The position numbers and the translations under genes were made by a program. This document shows positions 1 to 12,930 of a stretch of 64,000 nt of DNA, one piece after another; positions within the stretch are counted from its first letter, which is position 1, and each line of letters opens with the position of its first letter. Below the pieces are notes generated by a model, which saw only the letters and a list, made by a program, of their open reading frames with translations, had not been told where the DNA came from and did no database searches. The stretch covers positions 38,755,717-38,819,716 of the forward strand of contig NC_021677.1 of the NCBI RefSeq assembly GCF_000247815.1, given 5' to 3'. The DNA comes from Ficedula albicollis. Taxonomy: Eukaryota; Chordata; Aves; Passeriformes; Muscicapidae.

Positions 1-1442
1 AAGTTGCTTCACTTGACAGTCTTTCTCAGCTATTTTATTTGCAATATCATTAAGTGTTTTCTTAATGCATTCTGATCTGTTTCGTAAGGAGAAATGCTAC
101 CTAGAAACACAGAAACAAACATTGCAACATAAAAGAAGCAAGTTCATAAAATAATATTTAGTTAATCTGCAATAACAGAGAAGTCCCTACTTTATATCTT
201 TGTTTCAGGATATCCATTTCCTGCAGTTTCCTGTAAGTTTGGATCCTACACTGGTGTAGAGATATATTAATATTGTTATATGACAGTGGAATATGATATG
301 GAATCATATCCCTTTTTATATGCTTTAAATCAAAGTAGTTTGTCCAACATCACCACATTTATATGGATGAATTTAATATAAATATTGATAATTGATATTG
401 ATTCATATATTGATAGGTTTAATTTAAAAATATTTTGAAGTAGCTATAATTCATTTAGGTTTAATATTCCACCACAGTGGAATAATATTAAGTAGGAAAG
501 AAATTTGTCGCCCTTCACTCAAAGGAATACTTTAGTGTTCTTACTTAGGAACTGCTCAATTACAGATATGTGAGTAAATAAGGAGAAGTTTCTCATATCA
601 AACACCTTCAGTACAAAAAACTCATCCTTTTTTAGTTCCAGAGAAAAGTATGAGTGAAGCTCATTATAAATGGATTTACACTCAATAAGCCCTGGCTGGT
701 AATGGGACTTCTCTTGGGAAAAGAGTGCAGAGTAGTTAAACTTTCAAAGACATTTATTAAAAAAATTTGGTTTGCTCTGGATTTTGTTCAGAGCATTATT
801 TTAAAATGTGTGTGCTATTTAAAAAAACCTAGACAATGTTCTACCTGTGAACAAAGCTTTCCAAAATACTTTGCACAGCCAGAGGATAGATGACATCTGT
901 CTAGTGCTAGAGGAGGTTTTGTCATTAATGCTGCTGAGACCAGGATTTTATTCAGTGAGTTTGCATTTTGATTTAGGGTGGGACAGTAGAATTGAGACCT
1001 CACATAAGGGTGCAGCTCCTGTAAAAGTCACTTGCTGCCTACCAGGCTGCTGCTTTGCAGCCTGTGAGAAACACTAGTGCCAGTACAAGCAGAAAAGCAT
1101 CAAAGTGTAATTTACACAATTCCTTAAACTCTAACTTTTCTTCACAGTGGTGTTCCAAATTATGCATCTAATGGGGCTGCAACTCAGCAGCTTATGCCAG
1201 ATAGCCAAAATCCAATAGAGAGATAACCCCAATTTTTGCCCACAAGCCTGAAGTTGTTGCAGTAGAATGAGTGCTGCTGAACAAGATCTCCTCATTGATA
1301 AAATGCAATCCTTAATGCATCCCCTCTCAAATAAAATCACCCAGAATCATTTCCATGGATGTCCTACCAAAAGGGACAGTGATCCAATGAGAAGAAAGCC
1401 TGAGAGTAAAGAAGAAACACTTCCTCGGAAAAATAAGAATAA
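1..1442. other. AT-rich noncoding stretch, no gene seen
   Basis: All six frames are broken by frequent stops. The longest open frames here are under 95 codons and match nothing I recognise. A small perfect hairpin lies at 1043-1064 (arms CAGGCTGC and GCAGCCTG, 6-base loop). At 295-310 there is a 6-bp-arm palindrome (GATATG/CATATC). Neither is long enough to argue for function. The stretch is best described as intergenic or intronic DNA. Confidence 0.6.
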
Positions 1443-1560
1443 TTTTTTTTTTCCCCTCCAGAGCATCTCGTTCCTTTTATCAAGCCACCTAGGCAGATTC
1501 TTTTTTTTTTTTCCCCTCCAGAGCATATAGTTCCTTTTATCAAGCCACCTAGGCAGATTC
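1443..1560. repeat. 60-bp tandem duplication, two copies
   Basis: The segment 1443-1500 recurs at 1503-1560 with an exact 60-base period. Each copy opens with a T-run followed by CCCCTCCAGAGCAT and ends CACCTAGGCAGATTC. I count two mismatches in the shared part. The second copy abuts a different tandem duplication at 1561. No coding capacity is apparent. Confidence 0.95.
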
Positions 1561-1708
1561 TTGAATTCACCTCCTGGAAAGGAGGCATAAACCTGCTGCC
1601 TGAGCTGTCTTAAGAGCTTGATCAAGCAGTGAAGTTGAATCCACCTCCTGGAAAGGAGGCATAAACCTGCTGCCTGAGCTGTCTTAAGAGCTTGATCAAG
1701 CAGTGAAG
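1561..1708. repeat. 74-bp tandem duplication with a 12-bp palindrome
   Basis: Two 74-base copies (1561-1634 and 1635-1708) differ at one position (TTGAATTCACC versus TTGAATCCACC). Each copy holds a small hairpin (CCTCC/GGAGG) and a perfect 12-bp palindrome, GCTTGATCAAGC, at 1616-1627 and 1690-1701. It directly follows the unrelated 60-bp duplication, so two different units are duplicated back to back. The near-identity means either a very recent duplication or an unmerged assembly overlap. Confidence 0.95.
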
Positions 1709-4700
1709 TAAGTGCCTTTTACTACATGGAAACTACAAGGTCAGAAGGGGAAAAAGTACTGACAAGATGGTGATTATGAGCATTAATCATAATAATATCA
1801 AAGTCTTATATAGCACTTTTCATCAGGAGATTTTAAAGCACTGTAAAAAAGAAATGAGTCTCATTATCTTCATATTTTAGATCTAAAATGTGACCTCCAG
1901 TTAAGGCTTGTTCTCTGAAGGGGAAAAAAAAGACATCTAGAAACAATACTTATTCTTTGTTAAGTTTCTAATCAACACAGTGAACGTTTTTAAATCTACT
2001 TGTTTTGTGGACTGTGTAAGGGAATTTTAATTGCTTTACTTTAACTTGATGTAGAACTATTGAATAAATATAATTTTTATCAGGATGCTGCCATCAGCTG
2101 ATTGAACCAGTACATTGACATTTGCAGGACAAATTCAGACAATTCTGTTAACACATTCAATTATGTTGCTGGTTACTGCTTCATTTGTGGGGGATTGGTA
2201 ACTGGATATCTGCACGTTGCAATGCACAGTAAAACAGATCAGCTTAAACCATCTCCTGTCAGCCTTCAGGAAGCAATGAATTCAGAAAGCCAGCATTTCC
2301 TAGGATTCCTATGACTGATGCCTACACAGCTCCTGAGAAATGGCCTCAGGCCACCTTTGCCTTGGTTTATGATGTCATATGATATGGAATATCTCTGGTC
2401 ATTTTGGGTCAGCTGTCCAAGCTGTGTCTCTTCTCAGTTTCTTGTGTCCCCCCAGATGACTCGTTGCTGGGGAGGTGTGAGAAGCTGAGAATTCCTCAAC
2501 TTAGCATAAACACTGCTTAGCAACAGCCAAAACAGCGTGTTATCAACATTATTTTCATACTAAATAAAAAAACCCCACCATGTACCCATGTACCAGGAAG
2601 CTACTAGGAAGAAAATTAACTCTATGCCATCTGAAATCTGGACAGCAAGGCAAATGGTACACTACCATTGTAGTACCTTTTGGTTTTGTTAATAAAATAG
2701 GTAAGACTTGCATTACTGAAGAGAACTGGGATGTCCTCCAGATGGGCAAGTCAGAAATAACTTAGCTGCAATCCTTATCTTGCAATCTTTTTGTTGCTTA
2801 AGTAACTATGAAAATAAATGCTGAAAATTCAGGTCTAGCAGAAATTTTGGGCTTCAGAGGAAGGTTTGAAGAAAATACTGATTTCATTAGGAGCACATCA
2901 CCCACAGATCTCATGCTGTTATTCTTCCTTGAGGGCCACAGTTCCATACTCCATGGGAGGAAAGTGTCTCTAAAGAGACGTGAATCACAGCCTGTTGCAT
3001 CACAATGTGACAAATGGGTGATGTCAGATTTCTGCTTGAATGGAAATGCACAACTCTAAGTGCAGGTCCCCACTTTAACTGCTGAGGATGGAAACTGACC
3101 CTTATGGAGCCTGGCATTTCCCTACGGAGCCCATCCTGATTGAGCATCCTTGAAGGATGACAGATACGGCATCTCTTCCCATATTACCTGTAGCTCAGTC
3201 TTTTTACTCTCTTTCAGATGGCAAAATGCCTCTTGAGCTGCCTCTCTGCTATTCCTGCTCTCATGCTTGTCTCTTGGGAAAGCAAGTTCTGAAGACAGAC
3301 GCTGCTTTCTCCTTTTATTATGACTGCACCTCTTTGCAGAGTCTTACCATACACCACAAGTTACAGTTCATAAGTGGATACATATGAAAATATTATAGCT
3401 ACATGGTCTCCATGCAATTAATTTAAGCACACCAGTACTGACTTTGCCATCATTTCATTGGTGTTATCTTATAGTGAAACTGCAAGAATTGACAGCTGTG
3501 GATATTTAACAACCACTTTTCCAATATCCTGGTCATTAGGTCAGAATGCCTTGGTGTCTTAATTAGTTTGGTGTGCCTCCCCTTTTCTTTTCTGATCTGA
3601 ATGGCCATTACAGGGTAAGTAAGTACTCTGCTTTGTCACTGTCCCAGTAGAGCAAATTATGTTCTTGTTATGCATCACATGGCTAATTTTTGTGAATGGA
3701 TAATATTGTTTAAAATCTATTTAAGTAAGACACAATTTATGAACGCAGTAAGCTAATTCTAGAGGGAGTTTACTTTTTGTTTTTCCTGATCACTGGATAA
3801 AATATGTTAAAGAATATTAATTCTCCTGTGGTGGAATACTTCAACAAAATGTTGGAATCCTTGCATCTACGACAAAGGTACAGCTATATTTGCAGCAGTG
3901 AAATAAAAATTAACATGGACTCAGAGGATTAGGTCTTAAGGCCAGGACATTCACCCTCTAGACTCATTTTCTGTTTGCTAAACCCATCTAGTTACAGATG
4001 TAAAATACTGAAGAAATGTGCAGTACATGTGTGCCTCAGGTAATTCCGGGAAAAAATAGTTTAGCATTTTCAAGTCTGAAAATAAAAGTCAGGCTCTTTC
4101 AGACCAGCAGATTTGGAAATCTCCCTCACATTCCCACAGAATTCCTTCCTAGACCTGGTCAAGACTGGACATATTTAACTTGGTGATTCACAGGCAGAAG
4201 ATATTAAGGGAAGCTACTGAAGCAACTGTAACTAAGGGCACAACAGGTTGTGAGCAGAGGAGAAAAAATTAAAATTATTAGTATGTAGTGGTATTTCTGT
4301 TTAGAAACACCTTTTGAATGACTGAAATAGCTAGATAAAATTCAGGAAAAAAAACACTCCATGAGAAACTCAGTCTGAGTCCCTTGCAGCATCCACAATG
4401 GTTTCTACTGCTTCTCCCTTTATTTGCCAAATAAGCAAATCAACAAGGGCTATATTTTCTTCCAAAAGTGTTTTGAAAAATTCATTTTTAAGACAAAATT
4501 TATGAGAAATAAGTGTATTTCTTGAAAATGTACTGATGCACAATAAAGATTTTCTGGATTTTTTTCATTCCTGTTCATTCTAGGGCTCCCATCCCTCTTA
4601 GCAGGCCACAGACTGGGAAAATACCTGATTGTTTATTTACTTTTGCAAAAACCAATAGATTGATCTTCTGAGTGCTGAAGAAATGCAATGCAAGTTTTCG

Positions 4701-5765
4701 CACCACTAAAACTCTTCCTGACAATTATTTTTTTGAGATTGTGGCTGTGTACCCTAGCTGATTCACTCCAATTGATACTACTAGTCTTTTGCCTTTCTAC
4801 ATCTTCTCTCCAATTGTATTCAGCTGCTTTGTAATAATTTGTTTCAAAGTGAAATAGATGTAATATTTTTTTCTTCATTACCATTTATTTGTCACTGTGT
4901 GCTGCCATTCCAAATACCAGCAAAATGCATGCCAGGGTCACAGAGATATTTTGATGGTTCATCAAAAGAAGAAAGATGATAGTAGGCATTATAAAATGTA
5001 TTATTATAAGCCTTACTAAAAAAGTTTGCAAAATAAACCAAATAACAGAAGCCTACTGTATTGCACAGCTGACCATATGAAAATCAAATGTGAATAGAAT
5101 TGTTTTGAAAACTCCAGTTCACAGAAGGAAGTGTAGTGTAGTATGGAAATTGTCAGGAAAGAGCTGTACAGGGTTTCTCCATACTCCAGCTGCACCGAAA
5201 AATCTGTTGTGAAGGCATTAAACCAGACCAGGCAGCCCTACCACAACTGGGATATTTTGTCATATAACAAAAGCATTACACTGCTATATTTAAAGGGCTT
5301 ATATGGAGATCAAGACATCCCATTATCTTTGGTTCCGTGGACAAATGGAATAGAACCTGAAATAGAAAGCAGTCTTATGTGTGGGGGACTTGACAAGTTT
5401 GTTTTTGTGTTATTCAGTCAATTTTTGCTGTCATTCTCCAGCATAGCTCTTGAATCCATTCAACCTCTAATAGCATGAGAGACTCTTTATTCACTGAGGA
5501 GATGTTGATTAATCAAATTATGCAAGGAGTTGTCTGAATTTTCTTCTTAGAATTCAAATACTCCAATGCAATTATTCTGTGAAAAATTTACACATTTTCA
5601 CTGGCACTGATCACTGCTGTTGCTGATGTGCTCTGATGAAGTCCAGTGTTTCTAGGAATATACTTGGGTCTAAAGTACCAGCTTTCCTAACTATCAATAA
5701 GGATTTGAAATCTCATAGTCCTCATACCAAGATTTTTTTGAGGATTAACCTGAAATAAGCTATAA
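1709..5765. other. Noncoding stretch, no gene seen
   Basis: This is AT-rich sequence dense in stops. The longest open frame is a 111-codon one at 5143-5478 (+), with no recognisable domain and no splice or family evidence. The palindrome CATCCTTGAAGGATG lies near 3147. I see no RNA gene or recognisable transposon here. Confidence 0.55.
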
Positions 5766-5799
5766 TCATGTTAACTCTTTTTGTATTGATGTCTTACAT

Positions 5800-6110
5800 T
5801 GTGTCGGAGTTTGCACCCCAAAGTGCCCAGCCAGACAGGAGCATGGAGTTAAACTAACCAAAGTGGTGCTACCTTTGACTAGAGCTTGGCAGACCTGGAG
5901 AGATGTGGTGAGGATCAGCTGACCCAGAGGAGGTGCTGAGAGGTCTGACTGTGCCAAAAGGTGCAAACATCTCCTGCACTCTCATCTGCCTGCACTGGGA
6001 TCACTGACTGGGCTGTCTGAAGGTCTCTCAATTAATACTGGTCTCCTTCATTTAGGGAACTGGCTGGTGCCCACAGCGTTCAGCATTATTCATGATCAGA
6101 CCTTTGAATG
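5800..6110. other. GC-richer patch, possibly an old solo LTR; unresolved
   Basis: Base composition rises here relative to both flanks. The patch begins around TGTGTCGGAGTTTGCACC and runs through a region rich in CTGACC/CTGACT-like words. A short repeat of unknown family, such as an endogenous-retrovirus LTR, is one reading. I cannot define TG...CA ends or a target-site duplication, so this is only a suggestion. No protein-coding signal is present. Confidence 0.15.
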
Positions 6111-6268
6111 TGTGCATCCACTTCAAGGAGCAGCAGAAAATTGGTAAAATATTAATTAGATAATAGTTCTGCTTTAGTTAATTTGAGAACATGAGTGGGA
6201 AGCAAAAATACAGAAAGTGGAGTACATGCAGTGCTTACTCTATATGTTACTGCACTGCTTTTCTTGTC

Positions 6269-6278
6269 TTTTTTTTTT

Positions 6279-6346
<68 letters not shown>

Positions 6347-6365
6347 TTTTTTTTTTTTTTTTTTT
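6269..6365. repeat. T20-G56-T21 homopolymer sandwich (probable assembly artefact)
   Basis: Twenty T (6269-6288) are followed by 56 G (6289-6344) and 21 T (6345-6365), with no interruption. Pure G runs this long are not expected in vertebrate DNA. No-signal bases called as G by two-colour sequencers are a known source of false poly-G. The true locus may be a T-run with a short internal G-run, like the intact T-run/G6/A/T-run at 63311-63383. Confidence 0.9.
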
Positions 6366-7639
6366 AAGAGAGAAGCCAAATCTTGGAAGTTTCCATTTTT
6401 CTCTTTTTATGAATGATGACATTCTGGAGCTTTTCAATACAAGAGAGAGGAATGTATTTGAAGTATTTTTGCAAAGGTCCAGTCTCAGTATAAATATAAT
6501 ATAAATAAGTTGAATAGTATTTCATTGTTCTATGTTTTACAGAGAATTTTGTTTTTCTTTTGTTCATGAGGTTTCTTACAGTCATCTGTTTAATGCAATG
6601 TCAATAACTGAACCTCTTTCTCTTTTTAATCTCCACAGTGTGAGAGGAAAATACCCTGTAGATATTCTGTTGAACTTATGAGATTATTAAACAAATAGAA
6701 AAGCTTATCAGACTGCCAGTAGCAGTCTAGGAAATCAGCTAGCCAAAAATGAGGAATTTCCACTCCATAAGAAATTCAGATGTTTCGAAATTTGTTTTCG
6801 TATCTAACGATCTAATACTAAACAAAAAAGAAACCTGATTGTTCCTTTTGGATGAAATATTACTCTATATATTTCCAAAGTTTTAAAGTGCTCCTGCATT
6901 TGTACACTTTGACTGGTTGTGCTGCTCACAGAGCTGGGCTTCGCTGGACATCTCCAGAGAAATGCAACCCAGTTGGTTGGAAGACCCCTCTCTAAAGAGA
7001 TGCAGGGGCTACAAGTAAGGGCCCATCCCTCCTGTGAAGCACAGTGGTAACTGAGACAGGCATGGATGCATATTTGATGTGAAACAGAATGCTTGTTTAT
7101 GAAGAAACAAAACAAAGAATCTGTATATTTTGACTGGAACCAGCTTGAGCCTCAGTGAAATCCCTTCCAGTGGAAAGCTGAGAATGACAACAGGATTGAA
7201 GCAATTAGGCTAATTCCAGTTCTGCAAAACAGATGTTTTCAAAGAGAATAGTTTATATAGGGAAAGGTCTGGGCAGATCTTCTTTGTTGTCCTAATGACA
7301 TGACATATCTAAACTTTTAAAAAGAATTGAATGTTTTCCCCAAAAGCTGGTTGTAGCTGTCAGCTTTTTTGTTCTGTAAAAAGTCCCATAGTCCTGAGAG
7401 GTGAAAAGTAACAGAGAACAGTAAAAGAGAAGCAAGGGTAGAGTTGGAGACAAAAATTTTATGGTATTTTATACACAATGCAGGGATATGTTGAGAACAC
7501 CCAAATACAGTAGGAACAGTATAAATCTCTTCCTTTAAAGTTAAACTAAAGGCCACAAGAATCCCAACTGGATTTTGTCTCAGGCAAAACTGACACTATA
7601 GCTTGCTATAATGGTAAGTAATTTACATGTATGTATACA

Positions 7640-7640
<1 letters not shown>
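6366..7640. other. Noncoding stretch, no gene seen
   Basis: AT-rich DNA with only short open frames; the 103-codon frame at 6804-7115 on the minus strand has no recognisable features. I see no repeat family, RNA gene or promoter motif here that I would defend. Confidence 0.5.

Positions 7641-7672
<32 letters not shown>
7641..7672. repeat. (ATCT)8 microsatellite
   Basis: Eight uninterrupted ATCT tetranucleotides follow ATGTATACAT. This is an ordinary simple-sequence repeat and likely length-polymorphic. Confidence 0.98.
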
Positions 7673-8897
7673 CGATTGCTATATCACCAAATACACCAGG
7701 TAACATTTAGAAGATGGAAACAGATAGAGATGGCAAACATGCATATGACAAGTTTGCCTACTATCACATGGAATTTAAAGTTATATTTGTTTGACTTGGT
7801 AAATGTGATCTTTCTCTTTAAGTTCATCCTTAAATTTTAAAGCATAATTTGTTTTGATTGAATTTCTAATGTTAATTAGTGAGGCTTGCACTGTTAAAGA
7901 CATCAAGAACATATAATTATGTTCCTCATAATTATACCATAATTGTTTTAGTATGTTAAATGATCTAATAGATTTTTTCCTGTTTCAACAGCAGCATTAC
8001 TACAATCTCTGTTTTATGAAATAACTGGCAAGCATTCAGTAGGTGCTTTCAAGCATTTCAAGTAAAGTTTTGATGGGTATTCATCTACTAATGAAATATT
8101 CATGCATTATATTTTTCTCTATGACAAGTGACTTTCACTGAAGCGCCTAATGCTTGGTTTGCTTAGACAGATAAAACATTCAATCAAACTAATGGAAACT
8201 GTGGAGTACTGTTATACTGGTTATTACTAAATCAAATTCTCTTGATAAATATTGAGTCTCTGATGTTAAAAAGCATTTCTAGCATGATGTATAGATAGTA
8301 AAGCAATAATCTGGCCCCTTGTTAAAAATGTTAATATTACAGCTGTCATCATTTAACAATTAACGTGATTTCCCAAGTGAAGCAATGCCTTAATCTTAGA
8401 GTATAAAAAAATACAATCTGTATGTTGTTTGAAATTTTCCATATTGTGTATGCACTCACTCGCAATGTAGAACACTTGGACAAGTTTATATTACCAGCAA
8501 AATATGAATACTTTCTCTGATTGAAATTTAATATTTCCTTCAAGCATCATTACTTTCACCCATGTCAGTATGAAGAAATCAATTTTGGTAATTTCATGGG
8601 CAGGACACTTATGATCCTCTCACAAAACAATGGGTAAAGGCCTTTAGAGAATTGTCTGGGCATACTGATGTTATTTTTCCTACTTGCTGTTGCTAAATTT
8701 CATTAAACGAATCTATAATAAATAAAATGTCTTCCCAAAATACTTTTCCACGTGTGTTCTTTTGATGGTTTTTGCAAGAAAAACAGGGTACAAATGTGAA
8801 GTGGTTGACAAAACAATGAATAAAACATGCTTCATGCCAGGTTCTAAATTTAGTAAAATAAAGTTCAGAGGTCAATATTATGCCTCTTTTTACCACT
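7673..8897. other. AT-rich noncoding stretch, no gene seen
   Basis: Stop-dense AT-rich sequence with no open frame above about 75 codons. No transposon or RNA gene is recognised. Confidence 0.5.
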
Positions 8898-9007
8898 TCT
8901 GCATATATATGAAACTAGTGACTGAATCAACTGAGCCAATGCAAACCTGCAGTCTGCATATATATGAAACTGGTGACTGAATCAACTGAGCCAATGCAAA
9001 CCTGCAG
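8898..9007. repeat. 55-bp tandem duplication, two copies
   Basis: Copies at 8898-8952 and 8953-9007 each begin TCTGCATATATATGAAAC and end CAAACCTGCAG. One mismatch (A versus G) separates them. The right edge of copy 2 coincides with the left edge of the CR1 insertion starting near 9008, so the duplication abuts the transposon junction. Confidence 0.95.
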
Positions 9008-9442
9008 AGGAGGAGAAGGGGGCCACAAAGGTGGTCAGAAGGCTTGAGCAGCTCTCAAGAGATGCTGAAGGGAGGCTGAGACAGTTGGGGTTGATCAGCC
9101 AGAGTAGAGAAGGCTCCACAGAGAGCTTTCAGCAGCTTCCCCGGACTCCTCCCAGAATGCTGGAGAGAGACTTTTTCCAAGGCACACAGTGATTGGCGTG
9201 AAAGGGGGTAACGGCTTTAACCCAAAAGAGAGTAGATTTAGATTAGATATTAGGAACTGGACATTAGACTCTGGAACCCAGGGAAGCTGTGGATGCCCCA
9301 TCCCTGTAAGGGTTCAAGGCCAGGTTGGATGGGACCCTGGGAAACCTGGTCTAGTGGAAGGTGTCCCTGTTCATGGCAGGAGTGTTGGAACTTGGTGATC
9401 TTTTAGGGCCCTTCCAACTGAAATCATTCTATGACTCTGTGA
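9008..9442 (+). mobile_element. CR1 LINE, 5'-truncated 3' end
   Basis: CR1 is the dominant non-LTR retrotransposon of birds and is usually inserted as a short 3' fragment. This copy shows CR1 landmarks in order: GTTGATCAGCC-AGAG-AGAGAAGGCTCC near 9090-9115, GGTAACGGCTTTAA near 9208, AGATTTAGATTAGATATTAGG near 9234, TGGATGCCCCATCCCTG near 9290, GTTCAAGGCCAGGTTGGATGG near 9310, and CTAGTGGAAGGTGTCCCTG near 9352. It ends in the degenerate octamer repeat ATTCTATGACTCTGTGA. A short internal part between the TTAGATATTAGG block and the CTGGAAC block is altered or missing relative to the family pattern I know. It has no coding capacity. This is the best clue that the window is avian. Subfamily not assigned. 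Confidence 0.93.
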
Positions 9443-10800
9443 ACTCTAGGTTCATCACTTTTTAGATTGACACTGTGCTGGCTTCTTCCAGGGATCAGAA
9501 GAGACTCTGTATAAGAGCCAGTTCATGAGGGAAAGTGACAAAGGAATGCTGGGGAAGAAGATGCAGAGATCATCAGTCATGAAATTTCACTGTTCGATGC
9601 CAATTAAAGGAGTCACCAAACATGCAAAATGCAAAAATACTTCACCAAATATTTCACCTGCTCTAAGGCATCCAGGAAACAGACACTGAAAGTCACACCC
9701 TCTATAAATATGTACAATTCACAGATCCTGGTGAAGAAAACACTGTCCTCTCTCGTCACACACCAAGAAGGCACATGATTCTCCACTTTCACAAAAGAGT
9801 TTATAATACATGGATGCTGTATGTATGCAATGTGCGACTTTCCAGGATCAGGTAACTCTTGCTTGAAGCTAAAAATTAAATCCAGATGCATTCTGAGGTC
9901 TGTGTGAATGGCTTTGGAAAACTGCCTAAATCGAAGCTAACCTACCGAGTCTTCCACATGTAGTGGTCTCCTTTGTCACCCTGCAGGTGTTGAAACTGTG
10001 AAAAGGTGTCAACACTAGGAGGACTGAAGCCTATTCCTTACTGTGGACCTGATTCTGGAGCTTTGCATTGAAACACTTGCTTTAAAATAGTATTATACAT
10101 TATTCAGGGATCAGCTAAATTATTCTTTTGAAATTCCTGATTTGTTTTCCTTTTTTTTTTACATTTAAATTTAGAAGGGCAAAGCATGGTGCTAGGAAAA
10201 TTAGGAAATGTGTATAAAATTACAGAGCAGCAACTCTGTAGGGAAAATGTTTACTCTGTAGGCTTTTCTCTTTAAAACACAACTGCTTTAAAGTATTGCA
10301 TTAAATTCTAATGTGTGTGTATTTAAAGAATGTACAATATAAGTGAGAAAAAGACATGAAGTGCCTAAGGTGGGGCTGCTGTGGCTAAGCACTACTTCTA
10401 GCAGAATACTACAGCAGTGCCATGAAATCCTACGTAAGTGGTCAGAACATAAGTAAGAGCTGCCTGTGGGTAGTCCCAATCTATTCACAAGCCCTTTTGA
10501 ACAATTTTCCTACTTTTTTAAATACTGTTTTTGGCAAACATTTGATACTTGAAATACAAAATGCATGAGTCACCTACTGAGATGGGCACAGTATGTGGTT
10601 CATTGAATTTAGCTAAATTGTGAGTAATCTATCAATAGTCCTCATAGTGAACATACTTGTAATAATTTCACACATTACAAACAAGAGTAGGTAAGATTTT
10701 TCAAGATTTTTTCCAAGCATTTTTCACCATAAGTTTTTACATTTTTTACTATGCTCCATTTATTGTTGTGGAAAATTGCTAACTTTTTAGCGATGGAGGA
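9443..10800. other. Noncoding stretch, no gene seen
   Basis: AT-rich, with no open frame above 92 codons and no recognisable domain. No repeat family is recognised. It lies immediately upstream of the core-promoter candidate at 10801. Confidence 0.5.
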
Positions 10801-10834
10801 TATAAAAGAAAAGGTAGCTTACTGCTCGTCAGTT
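10801..10834 (+). promoter_or_regulatory. Candidate core promoter: TATA box plus initiator
   Basis: TATAAAAG, a canonical TATA box, starts at 10801. The initiator-like TCAGTTT places its A at 10831, exactly 30 bases downstream of the first T of the TATA box, the spacing typical of RNA polymerase II core promoters. Downstream is a short open frame from ATG at 10918 (91 codons). It is bounded by an in-frame TGA immediately upstream and has a weak Kozak context (T at -3). A possible splice donor, ATG|GTCAGT, lies near 11065. CpG island 1 begins about 0.65 kb downstream. No product is recognised. Such motif pairs can occur by chance in AT-rich DNA, so transcription is inferred only. Confidence 0.3.
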
Positions 10835-11489
10835 TAAACAACAAAGAACCAGAAAAGAAAAGCCCGACATATTATAAAATACTGTCTTACAAAGCAAAGG
10901 CTTCAACAAGAGATTGAATGAATACAGATTCTTATACAGCTATTGAGATGTATTCTTCTGCCAGCATACCAATTTCTCTTGAGATGAGTAATTTTAAAAT
11001 TCAGAGGCAGCAGTTCTGGAGGAGAGAGTTGCAAATTACTACAGATTCTGACTCGCCAAGAATATGGTCAGTTTTTGTGGGTTTTTTGGATTTGGATTTT
11101 TTTTTGTGTGCGTGTTCCGACTGCATTTTTTTAAGAGGAAAACTAGTAACTAGACAAAAAAGGAAAAAAGAGGTGAGAAGTATGCATATATAAAATTGCA
11201 TCATAATGGTGGTTTGTTGGATACAGGGAATATCACCTTTCTGCTCCAGAGAAACATGAACATTCAGGCATAAAACCTCTGAGGAGCTTTTTAAACAAAT
11301 TCCTCAGAGGAATAGGAATTCATTACCCCTATAATGAAAATGAGGAGGCGGCCAGCCACCAAGTACTTCACTTCAGCGCCAGCCTCTGATAAGAATCTTT
11401 CCCTGAATGTTTTTCATGAGGGCGAATGTTTATACGTGCATTTAAATTTGTTCCTGAAGTTGTCATTTCAGCAGCTGAGACTTGGAAGC
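10835..11489. other. Region between TATA/Inr candidate and CpG island 1
   Basis: It holds the 91-codon frame 10918-11193 (+), of no recognised family, and a T-rich patch near 11095-11135. Base composition shifts from AT-rich to GC-rich after about 11480. If 10831 is a start site, this interval would be leader or first-exon sequence; nothing else is identifiable. Confidence 0.3.
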
Positions 11490-12910
<1,421 letters not shown>

Positions 12911-12930
12911 TGTGCCATTGCTCTTGCGGT

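Noticed and set aside
5143..5478. 111-codon frame
   Set aside because: No domain, family or splice support; a length expected by chance in 64 kb.
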